A stretch of 64,000 bases of DNA from Rhodocyclales bacterium (GCA_016235745.1 JACRJA010000001.1:62001-126000), one strand, 5' to 3'; positions 29,159 to 39,748 are shown, counted from the first letter of the stretch. Program-made: numbers and translations. The notes: generated by a model not told the origin, from the letters alone.

Positions 29159-29638
29159 ATGTTCGACGTCCTCGTCTATCTTTTTGAAAACTACGCCGGG
29201 CCCAACGAGGCGCCGAAGGACCCCGACGAGCTGCGCGCGCGCCTTGCCGATGCCGGCTTCGAGGGCGACGAGATCGACGAGGCGCTCTCCTGGCTCGACA
29301 CGCTCCGGAACGGCGAGGCGCTCTCCCCCTCCTGGCGTGTCCCTCCGGCCACGGGCAGCGTGCGCGTCTTCACCGAAGAAGAACGGCACGTACTGGGAAC
29401 CGCCGGGCAGAACCTGGTCTACTTCCTGCAACGCCACGGCGCCCTCGACGAGGCGCTGCGCGAAACCCTCATCGACCGCGCCCTGGAATTCGGCGCCGCG
29501 CCGCTCGATCCGGACGATTTGAAGGTGCTCGCGCTGATGGTGCTGTGGCAGCATGAACGGGAACTCGATCCCCTCGTGGTCGACGAACTGCTGCGCGTCG
29601 AAGACGACGAAGACGCCGAACCGCCGCGGCTGCACTGA
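29159..29638 (+). CDS. smg: Smg/DUF494 family protein
   Basis: Small acidic protein of 159 aa matching the Smg (DUF494) family found next to dprA and topoisomerase genes in many proteobacteria; its function is unknown. Seen: the conserved start MFDVLVYLFENY, an acidic helix with DELRARLADAGF and EIDEALSWLD, the mid-protein FTEEERHVL and a C-terminal LMVLWQHERELDPLV. AAGGAA precedes the ATG. It sits 13 nt after dprA and 4 nt before topB, so co-transcription is likely. Confidence 0.93.
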   Translation: MFDVLVYLFENYAGPNEAPKDPDELRARLADAGFEGDEIDEALSWLDTLRNGEALSPSWRVPPATGSVRVFTEEERHVLGTAGQNLVYFLQRHGALDEALRETLIDRALEFGAAPLDPDDLKVLALMVLWQHERELDPLVVDELLRVEDDEDAEPPRLH

Positions 29639-29642
29639 ACCC

Positions 29643-32138
<2,496 letters not shown>

Positions 32139-32250
32139 CGTCCCCGGCGGCGCGGCGAGGAGACGCGCCGACGCTCGGGGCATGGCGCCAAGCACGTGCG
32201 AACGGAGCCAGAGAACCGGCCCCGTACGCTGATCGGCATGCGGTATCTAT

Positions 32251-33255
32251 CTATAGCTTGGATGGATCGAGTCCCGTGGCTTGATAGATCGACTGGATCA
32301 GATCGGCGCCGACGCGCGATTCCATCTTCTTGTGCACCGGCACGAGCGCACGCTTGAAGGCGCGTTTCTCTTCGGCGGTGGGGACATGAATCTCCGTCTT
32401 GCCAGCAGCTTTCACCAGTTCCAGCGCCTGTTCGTTTTCCTCCTTGGCAATCCCGTTGCCGTACTCGGTCGCTTCTTTCATCGCCTGCTCGAGCTGTGTC
32501 CGGATGTCAGCCGGCAAACCTTCCCAGAATGTCTTGTTGGTGATCACGGTGTAGCCGATGTACCCATGATCGGTGAGGGTGAGGTATTTCTGCACCTCGT
32601 GCATTTTTTGCGTATAAATGTTCGACAGCGTATTCTCGGTGCCATCGACCACCCCGGTCTGCAGTGCCTGATAGACTTCGGAGAAGGCCATCACCTGGGG
32701 AATCGCCCCGAGGGCGCGCATCTGTTCCTCCAGGACCTTGGAAGACTGGATGCGCATCTTCTTGCCCTTGAGATCCGAGGGCTGGCGGATCGGCGTGTTG
32801 GCAGTCAATGATTTGAAGCCGTTGTCCCAGAACGCCAGCCCTTTGATTCCCTTGGGCTCGAGCTTGGCCATCAACTGTTGTCCTACCGGGCCGTAAGTCA
32901 CTTTGTGCAGATCTTCATAATTGTCGAAGATGTAAGGCAGGTCGAAGACCTCGAATTCGCGCACGCCCAACGGACCGAACTTCGACAAAGAAGGCGCCAG
33001 CATGTGCACCGCCCCCAGCTGCAGCGCTTCGAGCTCTTCCTTGTCCTTGTAGAGCGTGCTGTTGGGATAGACCTCGACCTTGACCTTGCCTTCGGTGTAT
33101 TTCTCGGCCAATTCCTTGAATTTCAGCGCCCCCTTGCCCTTGGGCGTGTCTTCGGCCACCACGTGGCTGAATTTGATGACGATCGGCTCATTGGCCGCCG
33201 CCGTTCCCACCAAGGCAAGCGCTGCCAACCCGACCAGCAAGGATTTGATTTTCAT
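32251..33255 (-). CDS. TRAP transporter solute receptor, DctP family (orphan)
   Basis: Periplasmic receptor of 334 aa for a Na+-dependent TRAP carrier of organic acids. Seen: signal peptide (MKIKSLLVGLAALALVGTAA), start of the mature fold IVIKFSHVVAEDTPKGKGA, the ligand-carboxylate Arg region KKMRIQSSKVLEEQ and VVDGTENTLSNIY. GGAGGGAAGG precedes ATG 33255. It resembles C4-dicarboxylate receptors (DctP). No dctQ or dctM is next to it, so its membrane partners must be elsewhere, possibly those at 48605-50373. It is divergent from an acyl-CoA dehydrogenase gene across an operator-like palindrome. Confidence 0.92.
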   Translation of the reverse strand: MKIKSLLVGLAALALVGTAAANEPIVIKFSHVVAEDTPKGKGALKFKELAEKYTEGKVKVEVYPNSTLYKDKEELEALQLGAVHMLAPSLSKFGPLGVREFEVFDLPYIFDNYEDLHKVTYGPVGQQLMAKLEPKGIKGLAFWDNGFKSLTANTPIRQPSDLKGKKMRIQSSKVLEEQMRALGAIPQVMAFSEVYQALQTGVVDGTENTLSNIYTQKMHEVQKYLTLTDHGYIGYTVITNKTFWEGLPADIRTQLEQAMKEATEYGNGIAKEENEQALELVKAAGKTEIHVPTAEEKRAFKRALVPVHKKMESRVGADLIQSIYQATGLDPSKL

Positions 33256-33370
33256 GACCTTCCCTCCTCCCCTTCGTCTCACACTCGAGTAACCGGCTCG
33301 CCACGGTACTGCATCGTTTCCACCGGGCGGTACATTGTGGCACATAGACCATGCATCAACAACGTTTTTC

Positions 33371-33393
33371 GATCAATCAAATTATTATTGATC
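33371..33393. promoter_or_regulatory. Operator-like inverted repeat between dctP and acyl-CoA dehydrogenase
   Basis: GATCAAT (33371-33377), nine-base spacer, ATTGATC (33387-33393): perfect 7-bp arms in an AT-rich island. The right arm overlaps the predicted -35 of the rightward gene. No adjacent regulator gene is present, so the binding protein is unknown. The half-sites are in the opposite order to an FNR box. Confidence 0.5.
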
Positions 33394-33416
33394 AGACTTT
33401 CCGCGAGGGCTAAAAT
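33388..33416 (+). promoter_or_regulatory. Sigma-70 promoter of the acyl-CoA dehydrogenase gene
   Basis: TTGATC (33388-33393), 17-bp spacer, TAAAAT (33411-33416). The start would be near 33423, about 60 nt before the ATG. Confidence 0.6.
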
Positions 33417-33485
33417 CCACGGACATCGTTGGCGCGTCCCCTCACACCGCCCCTCCTTCCTTCGGAGCCGCATGGAGGTAGCATC

Positions 33486-35099
33486 ATGCAATTCCAATCC
33501 TACGCCTATGGCCGGAACCATTGGCAGTGCGACGACGTCCTGCCCGTCGTCCTGCGTCATTATTGGTCCGACCTCGATGCCGCGCACGCGCGGATCACCT
33601 CGTGGGGCGAACTCGTCGGCACGCATGCCTATCGCGTCGGCGCGCACGTCGATCAGGAATCCCCTCCGGTCCTGGTGATGCACGATCTCGACGGCGTGCG
33701 CATCGATCGCGTCCGTCTCTCCCCGGCCCAAGAAGCGCTGATGCGGGAACTCGCGCCCATGATGCAGCCGCCCTATGTTGACCGAAGCTGGCACGAACAC
33801 TACGCCATGGGTTACCTGCTGGCCGATCCCGGTCTGTATTGCCTCCTCACCATCACCCAGCAAGTGGTCTATGCCCTCTTCAAATACGCGCCTCAGCATC
33901 AGGATTGGTGCGCGCGCTTGTTGCGCGGCGACGCCTGGGGTGCAACCTGGATGACCGAAAATCATGGTGGCAGCGACCTGGGAGCCAACCGCACCGTGGC
34001 CCGTCCCGAGGGGGAACACTGGATCCTGAGCGGCGGAGACAAATACTTCGCCAGCGGCGCCGGCCTGACCGACGTGGCCATCGTCACCGCCCGACCCGAG
34101 GGCGCGCCCCCCGGCCCCAAGGGCATCGCCTTGTTCCTCGTACCCCGTCTCAAACGCGACGGTTCGCTCAATTACCACGTGCGACGACTCAAGCACAAGA
34201 GCGCCACCCGCGCCGTCCCTTCGGGGGAAGTGGATCTCGAAGGCAGCGAAGCCTTTCTCATCGGCGAGGCGGACAAGGGGATCTACTACACCTTGGAAAA
34301 CCTCACCTGTTCGCGCCTGGCCAACGCCGTGGCCGCCATGGGGATTGCCCAGAAAGCGCGCCTCGAGGCCCTGCTGCGGGTACGCAGGCGCGCAACGTTC
34401 GGCAAGATGCTGTGCGAACACCCGCTCATCCAGCGTGACCTCGTCGATCTCGCCGTGCGGCAAGCGGGCGGAACGGCCCTGGCGTTTCATGCCGTCGACG
34501 CCTTCGACGACTGCTGGCGTGACACCCCGCCGTACTCGACCCGCTACCATTACGCGCGCTTCCTGTCGCATCTGGCCAAAAACCGCACCGCGGATCATGC
34601 GGCCGAGAGCACGCGTCTGGCCATGGAATTGTTCGGCGGCCTCGGGTTCCTCGAAGAATACGCCGTGGCCCGCTGGCACCGCGAAGCGCTCATCACACCC
34701 ATCTGGGAAGGGCCGAGCAACATCCAGGCGTTGGACCTGCTCGAAGCCATCGTCAAGAAACACGCGCACGAGCCTTTCCTGGAGGAATTCGTACCCCTGC
34801 TCGAGGCGGCCGGGACCGCCGAGGCAAACCGGGCACGCAACTTGATCGAAGGCGAACTGAAAGCCCTTGCCGGGCGCAATGCCGATACCGCTCAATGGTA
34901 TGGCAAACAGCTTCTCACCCGCTTGGCCGACGCGGCCCAAGTCGCCTTGCTCTACCATCTGGCCGAGCGCCAGGGCGAGGAGCGCTTCGCTCAACTGGCC
35001 ACCCTCTACGCCAAGCGTTTTCTCGAAGGCGAAGAATACCCCTCCTGGGCGGCCTCGCACCCCTCGTTGTACCTGCCAGAACTCGAAACCGAGTCGTAG
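33486..35099 (+). CDS. AidB-like acyl-CoA dehydrogenase
   Basis: FAD-dependent acyl-CoA dehydrogenase superfamily protein, 537 aa, of the longer AidB-like type. Seen: the FAD/substrate loop WMTENHGGSDLGANRT, GDKYFASGAGLTDVAIV, the middle beta-domain, and the C-terminal helical domain with LFGGLGFLEEYAVARWHRE and PIWEGPSNIQALDLL, plus an extra C-terminal helical region. GGAGG precedes the ATG. AidB itself is linked to alkylation resistance, but many homologues are ordinary catabolic enzymes, so the substrate is open. It pairs divergently with an organic-acid TRAP receptor through a shared operator, suggesting joint induction. Confidence 0.87.
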   Translation: MQFQSYAYGRNHWQCDDVLPVVLRHYWSDLDAAHARITSWGELVGTHAYRVGAHVDQESPPVLVMHDLDGVRIDRVRLSPAQEALMRELAPMMQPPYVDRSWHEHYAMGYLLADPGLYCLLTITQQVVYALFKYAPQHQDWCARLLRGDAWGATWMTENHGGSDLGANRTVARPEGEHWILSGGDKYFASGAGLTDVAIVTARPEGAPPGPKGIALFLVPRLKRDGSLNYHVRRLKHKSATRAVPSGEVDLEGSEAFLIGEADKGIYYTLENLTCSRLANAVAAMGIAQKARLEALLRVRRRATFGKMLCEHPLIQRDLVDLAVRQAGGTALAFHAVDAFDDCWRDTPPYSTRYHYARFLSHLAKNRTADHAAESTRLAMELFGGLGFLEEYAVARWHREALITPIWEGPSNIQALDLLEAIVKKHAHEPFLEEFVPLLEAAGTAEANRARNLIEGELKALAGRNADTAQWYGKQLLTRLADAAQVALLYHLAERQGEERFAQLATLYAKRFLEGEEYPSWAASHPSLYLPELETES

Positions 35100-35252
35100 C
35101 AGGATCATCAGGGCTATCACGGCATTGCCGAGTGGCCGCCGTGGTCGTGCTCGCGCCAGGGGATCGACGCGGGGGAGAACGACCTTGGCCGTCGTCCCGG
35201 CGAAAGAGGCCCTCAGCGAGGAAGAACGACGCCTCCACTTGGCAGCGCAAGC

Positions 35253-35459
35253 TCATCCGGCGAGTTCATCCGGCCAGCGTACCCAGCCGACCTCGTCGCG
35301 CGCCGCACCGTGCGGAATGACGCCCAGGCACGGAGCGCCAAGCCCGCGTTGCAAGGTGCGCAGGTTGCCATCGGGACAGGCCATGGCGGGATCGATGTGA
35401 TTGGCCACCCAGCCGGCGAAGCGAAGCCCCCGGCGCCGGATCGCCTCCGCCGTCAGAAG
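35253..35459 (-). pseudogene. bioD: bioD remnant (C-terminal part of dethiobiotin synthetase)
   Basis: On the minus strand the frame reads [26 protein letters not shown] and PCLGVIPHG, the C-terminal third of BioD, ending at TGA 35253-35255 after about 68 residues. It starts abruptly at LLTAEAI, and no N-terminal P-loop part (GTDTGVGKT) is present upstream. It is joined directly, in another frame, to a bioF fragment. The 150 bp further downstream to the acyl-CoA dehydrogenase stop show nothing recognisable. Part of a collapsed biotin operon. Confidence 0.75.
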
Positions 35460-35542
35460 TCAGTGATCAACCAGGCCCCATGCGCTCGTGTCAACGCCGA
35501 CAGTTCCCGCAGCGGTGTCAGATCGCCGTCCATGCTGAATTC
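35459..35542 (-). pseudogene. bioF: bioF remnant (internal piece of 8-amino-7-oxononanoate synthase)
   Basis: About 28 codons on the minus strand read EFSMDGDLTPLRELSAL then [11 protein letters not shown], the BioF segment just before the DDAHG block of this PLP enzyme. In its own frame it reaches a stop two codons later. It overlaps the bioA piece by one base, in a different frame. Too short to fold as an enzyme. Confidence 0.7.
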
Positions 35543-35634
35543 AAGGCGATCTCGGTTGCACTGGCTCCGTCGGAGGCAAAAAAAGCATGACCGAGCTGGC
35601 CCTCGGTCAAGGCCCGAAGGCGCTCGGCCAACTC
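35542..35634 (-). pseudogene. bioA: bioA remnant (internal piece of DAPA aminotransferase)
   Basis: About 31 codons on the minus strand read ELAERLRALTEGQLGH then AFFASDGASATEIAL, the conserved BioA block containing FF-SDGASATE-AL near the PLP phosphate site. It continues in frame from the bioB piece, so the two form one chimeric reading frame. The rest of bioA, including the PLP Lys region, is absent. Confidence 0.7.
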
Positions 35635-35967
35635 GACCTTGGGTGCTCGCCAGGCGGCGCCCATGCAAAAGCGCGTGGCGCCGGCTTCCTTGGCCGCCGT
35701 GGCGTGGCGCACGATGGTCTGCGTATCGAGCAAGGGCTCGCGCGAGTGCGCATGATGGCGCGCCGACTGGGCGCAGTAGCCGCAATCTTCGGAACATCCC
35801 CCCGTCTTGATCGACAAGAGGGCCGATCGCTGGATGCGGTGGCCGGGAAAGTGCCGCCGGTGGGTGTCGTGGGCCCGATGCAGCAGCTCGAAGAACGGCA
35901 ATTCGAACCACGCGCGCAGATGGGCTTTGTCGATCGCTTGCATTGGGGCATTTGTGATTTCTAGCAT
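35635..35967 (-). pseudogene. bioB: bioB remnant (N-terminal third of biotin synthase)
   Basis: About 111 codons from ATG 35967 (an in-frame TTG lies 12 nt upstream) read as BioB: FELPFFELLHRAH, SALLSIKTGGCSEDCGYC, which contains the radical-SAM CxxxCxxC cluster motif, then GATRFCMGAAWRAPK. At this point BioB homology stops and BioA sequence follows in the same frame; about two thirds of the enzyme, including the 2Fe-2S ligands, is missing. The reading frame would give a 148-residue BioB-BioA chimera. The upstream region is AT-rich and may still hold a promoter; no BirA box was recognised. Confidence 0.8.
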
Positions 35968-36105
35968 GATTTTCACCAAAAAGTAGCAAACATCTTCAAT
36001 TGTGCGTTAACTTCTGCGATCGTGCAAGATTTTTTCGGCACGCCCGGTCCGGCGATACCCGTCCGGAAACGGAGTCGCTGAGAAAAACCAAGGAACGAAA
36101 AAGAC

Positions 36106-36249
36106 GGGCGCCGCGAACGACCGTCGCGAGCGGCGGCAGGGCAAGGCGCCCGGAGCGCGGCAGGCGAGACATATCAATGAAGATAGGCGAGCCTGCGAGC
36201 ACCGCGCAACGCCGCCATACGGCCGCGCAGCAGGTCGTTCGAGGCGCCC
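36106..36249. repeat. Structured intergenic repeat, copy A
   Basis: This 144-bp element fills much of the 341 bp gap between the bioB remnant and the LTA-synthase-like gene; I see no gene in that gap. Outer arms GGGCGCCGCGAACGACC (36106-36122) and GGTCGTTCGAGGCGCCC (36233-36249) pair with a single mismatch. Inside are shorter hairpins: GTCG-CGAG-CGGC, GGGC/GCCC around AAGG, and GCAGGC/GCCTGC with a nested TATC/GATA. Blocks GTCGCGAGCG, AGGCGC, CGGAGCG and GGCCGCGCAGC are shared, in order, with copy B at 44468-44555. Either a structured RNA or a palindromic repeat; direction unknown. Confidence 0.6.
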
Positions 36250-36255
36250 AGACGC

Positions 36256-36288
36256 GACCCCGGGCTCGCGCAGGGCGAGGCCGGGGTC
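36256..36288 (-). terminator. Strong hairpin downstream of the LTA-synthase-like gene
   Basis: GACCCCGG (36256-36263) and CCGGGGTC (36281-36288) with an inner CTCGC/GCGAG stem, 20 nt after the stop of the minus-strand gene. It lacks a T-run, so it may be a 3' stabiliser or a Rho-dependent stop rather than an intrinsic terminator. Confidence 0.4.
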
Positions 36289-36308
36289 GGAAGAAATGAG
36301 GAAACGGA

Positions 36309-38261
36309 TTACTTGGCGGCGGTGAGGTCTTGCGCGCGCCAGGCGAGCAGCCCGTTGTGGAAGGCGTGACTCGCGTCTTCGTAGTAGGCGATGGCGCGGC
36401 GCACCAAGGGGTCTTCCGGCGTCGCCGGGCGTTCGCGCTCTGCGTCCGCCGCGGCATTCTCGCGCAGACGGATCTTCTTGCGCGGGCTGAGGATCGCCAG
36501 ATCCTTGCCGTCGAAAAGCCCCAGGTGCTGGTAGTTGCCGATGAGGGCGCGCCCCGGGCGGGTCTCGTCGCGCAGCACGTCGCGCCCGTAGAAGGTGGAG
36601 ACGTAGTCCATGTTCAGCAGCCCGAGCAGGGTGGGGGCGAGGTCGATCTGGCTTGCCAGCGCCGAGACCTCGCGCGGCGCGATGAAGCCCGGCGCGTAGA
36701 TGAAGAGCGGGATATGATAATTCGCCACCGGCAGATCTTCATGTCCGGCGCTGCCGGCGGTGTGATCGGCAAGGAAGACGAAGATCGTGTCCTTGAACCA
36801 AGGCTTGTCGCGCGCTTCGCGCAGGAACTTGCCGATGGCATAATCGGTGTATTTCACCGCGCCGCTTCGCCCCTTGCCCGAAGGGATGTCGATGCGCCCC
36901 TCGGGATAAGTATAGGGGCGGTGGTTGGAGGTGGTCATGAGGTGCAGGAAGAAGGGCTTGCCAGCGGCGTGATCCTGGTCGGCCACTTTCATCGCCTGGG
37001 CATAGAGATCTTCGTCGGCCATGCCCCAGGCATTCTTGAAACCGATCTCGGACTCAGGAACGCTGCTCTGGTCGACGATGCGGTAGCCGTTGCCGCTGAA
37101 GAAAGCGTTCATGTTGTCGAAGTAGCCCCGTCCGCCATAGACGAAGACGGCGTCGTAGCCCTTGGCCACGAGCTGCTGGCCGAGGCTGGCATAGCCGCTC
37201 TCGCGCCCGATGCGCTTGACGATGGAGCGGCCCGGGGTGGGCGGCACCGACAGGGTGACGGCTTCCAGGCCGCGGTCGGTGCGGGTGCCGGTGGCGTAGA
37301 AGTTGTTGAAATAGAGGCTTTCGCGGCGCAGGGCGTCGAGGTTGGGAGTGAGGCCGCGCGTATCGCCGTTGCTGCCGAGGAACTTGGCGCTGAGGCTCTC
37401 CACCGTCACGAGGATGATGTTGCGCCGCACTTCCTCGCCGTCGTTGGCGATGCGCCGGCGCGGATCGAGGGGATCCTGGCTGAGGAAGCTCGCATTGGGC
37501 TCGGCGAGCGCTTCGCGCAAGACCGGCCCCGTCTCGGTTGCGGGCAGGGTAGCGTAGAAGCGGCGGTAGTCGATCTCGTTGTTGCGAAAGGCGGCGAAGA
37601 ACTGGTACGGCCCGTTGCCGGAGAGCTCGCGCCGATAGGTGTTCTGCTCCTGCCCCATGGGGAAATCCTGGTCGACGAAGGTCGCATCGAGCGCGGCGAG
37701 CACGACCAGCCCGGCGAAGGCGGCAAGCCCTGGCTTGAACGGCAGGGGCGGAGCCGCCAGCGCGCGGGCGATCAGCCGGCGCAGGGCGAAGGTCAGCGCC
37801 AGCGCGAGCGCGGCCAGCCCCGCGATCAGCGGCCCCACGGGGTAGGATTCACGGATGTTGTCGATCACCTCCGTGGTATAGACGAGGTAATCCACGGCGA
37901 TGAAGTTGAAGCGCGCGCAGAACTCGTCCCAGAAAAAGTATTCGGCCACGGCCACGAAGAGCATGGCAAAGAGGCTCAGGGCCGTGAGCGCATAGAGGAA
38001 GGCGCGGTGCACCCGCGTGGCCCACAGCCGGTTGGGGCACAGTACGAAGAGATAGAAGGCGAGCGGCAGGGCGGCATAGACGAGAAAGGCGAGGTCGTAG
38101 GCCAGGCCGACGCCGTAGAGGCGCAGCACGTCGACCGGCGTGCCCGCTGCCTCGCCCGAATGCAGTAGAAGCAGCGCCGTGCGGGTGAGAAAGAAGACGA
38201 GCAGCCAGGCAAGCAGGATGAGCGAGAGAAAACGGCTCTGGGCATGGCGGGGCAGCGGCAT
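36309..38261 (-). CDS. LTA synthase-like membrane sulfatase/phosphoglycerol transferase
   Basis: Membrane-anchored alkaline-phosphatase-superfamily enzyme, 650 aa. Seen: five N-terminal hydrophobic helices (to about residue 200), then a periplasmic catalytic domain (from about 270) with the metal-binding ILVTVESLSAKFLG, the nucleophile Thr in GTRTDRGLEAV, and FLADHTAGSAGHEDLP with later metal ligands. Gram-negative members transfer phosphoglycerol or phosphoethanolamine to periplasmic glucans or lipids (OpgB- or EptA-like), so lipoteichoic acid synthesis is not implied. The start has no clear Shine-Dalgarno. It stands alone, downstream of the sigma-54 activator gene on the same strand with a 116-bp gap. 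Confidence 0.88.
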   Translation of the reverse strand: MPLPRHAQSRFLSLILLAWLLVFFLTRTALLLLHSGEAAGTPVDVLRLYGVGLAYDLAFLVYAALPLAFYLFVLCPNRLWATRVHRAFLYALTALSLFAMLFVAVAEYFFWDEFCARFNFIAVDYLVYTTEVIDNIRESYPVGPLIAGLAALALALTFALRRLIARALAAPPLPFKPGLAAFAGLVVLAALDATFVDQDFPMGQEQNTYRRELSGNGPYQFFAAFRNNEIDYRRFYATLPATETGPVLREALAEPNASFLSQDPLDPRRRIANDGEEVRRNIILVTVESLSAKFLGSNGDTRGLTPNLDALRRESLYFNNFYATGTRTDRGLEAVTLSVPPTPGRSIVKRIGRESGYASLGQQLVAKGYDAVFVYGGRGYFDNMNAFFSGNGYRIVDQSSVPESEIGFKNAWGMADEDLYAQAMKVADQDHAAGKPFFLHLMTTSNHRPYTYPEGRIDIPSGKGRSGAVKYTDYAIGKFLREARDKPWFKDTIFVFLADHTAGSAGHEDLPVANYHIPLFIYAPGFIAPREVSALASQIDLAPTLLGLLNMDYVSTFYGRDVLRDETRPGRALIGNYQHLGLFDGKDLAILSPRKKIRLRENAAADAERERPATPEDPLVRRAIAYYEDASHAFHNGLLAWRAQDLTAAK

Positions 38262-38377
38262 GGGGCTTCGGATCCAACGAGGACTCGGAGCCGAAGTGTA
38301 GAAAAAGCGCGGTCAAAGGGGCGTCACGCCGACGTGAAGGAAACGTCAACGGGTGTTCTGCCGGCCAGGAAAACGGC

Positions 38378-39661
38378 TCAGCCCAGCTTGCGGTAGAGCG
38401 TGCGCTCGCTGATGCCCAGCCGTGCGGCCAGGGCCTTTTTGTCGCCGCCGAGCCGCTCGAGCGCACGGCGCAGGTAGCGCCGTTCGACTTCGTCCAGGGG
38501 GACGATCTCCTCTTCGCTCGTCCTGCCGCTGGGCGATCGTTGTTCGGAATTCTCCACCAAGTGCCGCGCTTCGATCGTGTCGCCACCGGTAAGCAGGAGC
38601 GCCCGTTCGAGGAGGTTGCGCAGCTCGCGCACGTTGCCGGGGAAATCGTGTTCCATCAGGCGGGACATGGCCTCCGGGCTCAGGTGTACCGTGCGTTGGG
38701 GAGCGAGCCGCTCGAGCAGGTAGTCCACGAGCAGCGGCAGATCCTCGCGCCGTTCGCGCAGGGGCGGCAGGCGCACGGGAAAGGCGCTGATGCGGTAATA
38801 GAGGTCGCGGCGGAACGTGCCTTCTTCCACCATGCGCTGCAGGTCGCGGTGGGTGGCGGCCACCAGGCGGAAATCCGAGCGCAGCGTCTCGACCCCGCCT
38901 ACCCGCCGGTAGGTGCCCGTCTCCAGCAGGCGCAGCAGCTTCACTTGCTGCGTGAGCGGAAGGTCGCCGATCTCGTCGAGAAAGAGAGTCCCGCCGTCGG
39001 CTACTTCGGCCAGGCCGGTCTTGCGCTGGGTGGCGCCGGTGAAGGCCCCTTTCTCATGCCCGAACAGCTCGGACTCGAAGAGCGTCTCGGGCAGCCCCGA
39101 ACAATCCACCGGCACGAAGGGTCGGTCGCGGCGCGGCGAGAGCTGGTGCAGCGCTTGGGCGGCCAGTTCCTTGCCCGTGCCCGATTCGCCCAGCAGCAGT
39201 ATGGGGGTGTTCGACGGTCCGGCCCGTTCGAGGAGCTCCAGCATCTGCAGGAAGGAGGACGAGCGGCCGACCATGCCCAGGACGGGCGTCGGCAGGCACT
39301 TGCCGCCGAGAAAGCGCATCGTTTCGACGAAGAGCGTCGTGTTGCCCCCGGCATCGCGCAAGGGGAACAGCTCGACCTCGACGAACTCTTCGCCGCGCGG
39401 CGTATGATGGCAATGAATCACCCGGCTTGGGCGTCCGCTTTCCCATGCCTGTTGCCGAGGGCAGGATTCGCCGCACTGGTCGCAGGGGCGATCGAAGTGG
39501 TGCGACACTTGGTAGCAGGTCTGCCCGATCACGGAGGGGTCTTGGCCGAACTCGCGGCGGTAGGCCGCGTTGGCGGCGAGGATGCGGTAGGCGGTATCGA
39601 CGACGATGCGCGGCTCGGGTAAGGCGTCGAGCAACTGGAGCAGTTCGGTGGGTAACGGCAT
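38378..39661 (-). CDS. PAS-containing sigma-54-dependent transcriptional activator
   Basis: Enhancer-binding protein of 427 aa. Order: PAS-like sensor (about 5-130) with a Cys cluster (GQTCYQV, then DRPCDQCGESCP), AAA+ domain (about 145-370) with Walker A GESGTGKE, sigma-54-contacting GAFTGA and Walker B GGTLFLDEIGD, and a C-terminal Fis-type HTH (ISERTLYRKLG). ATG 39661 is chosen because AGGA lies 9 nt upstream; ATG 39670 overlaps that site and longer readings look unrelated. It is divergent from the cytochrome bd operon, which has a consensus sigma-54 promoter, so it is the likely activator. The signal may be redox, oxygen or metal via the PAS cysteines (inference). There is no receiver domain, hence it is not a two-component regulator. 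Confidence 0.93.
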   Translation of the reverse strand: MPLPTELLQLLDALPEPRIVVDTAYRILAANAAYRREFGQDPSVIGQTCYQVSHHFDRPCDQCGESCPRQQAWESGRPSRVIHCHHTPRGEEFVEVELFPLRDAGGNTTLFVETMRFLGGKCLPTPVLGMVGRSSSFLQMLELLERAGPSNTPILLLGESGTGKELAAQALHQLSPRRDRPFVPVDCSGLPETLFESELFGHEKGAFTGATQRKTGLAEVADGGTLFLDEIGDLPLTQQVKLLRLLETGTYRRVGGVETLRSDFRLVAATHRDLQRMVEEGTFRRDLYYRISAFPVRLPPLRERREDLPLLVDYLLERLAPQRTVHLSPEAMSRLMEHDFPGNVRELRNLLERALLLTGGDTIEARHLVENSEQRSPSGRTSEEEIVPLDEVERRYLRRALERLGGDKKALAARLGISERTLYRKLG

Positions 39662-39737
39662 GATTGACATTCCTGGCAAGACTTGCGGCGTTATTTTGCC
39701 ATTTTTGTCAGGATGGGGGGTGCTCGACGCCGGGGAT

Positions 39738-39748
39738 GGCACAGTGCC
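39738..39748. promoter_or_regulatory. Palindrome, candidate enhancer site for the cyd sigma-54 activator
   Basis: GGCACAGTGCC, a perfect 11-bp palindrome about 80 bp upstream of the predicted cyd transcription start, in the usual range for an enhancer-binding protein. A second inverted pair, TGGCAA (39674-39679) and TTGCCA (39696-39701), lies further upstream. Neither is proven. Confidence 0.35.

Noticed and set aside
35100-35400. Several short open frames after the acyl-CoA dehydrogenase
   Set aside because: No start signals or motifs; the right half is the bioD remnant in another frame and the left 150 bp resemble nothing.
36000-36299. 99-codon plus-strand frame in the gap before the LTA-synthase-like gene
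   Set aside because: Arg-rich translation over the structured repeat and hairpin; no ribosome site.
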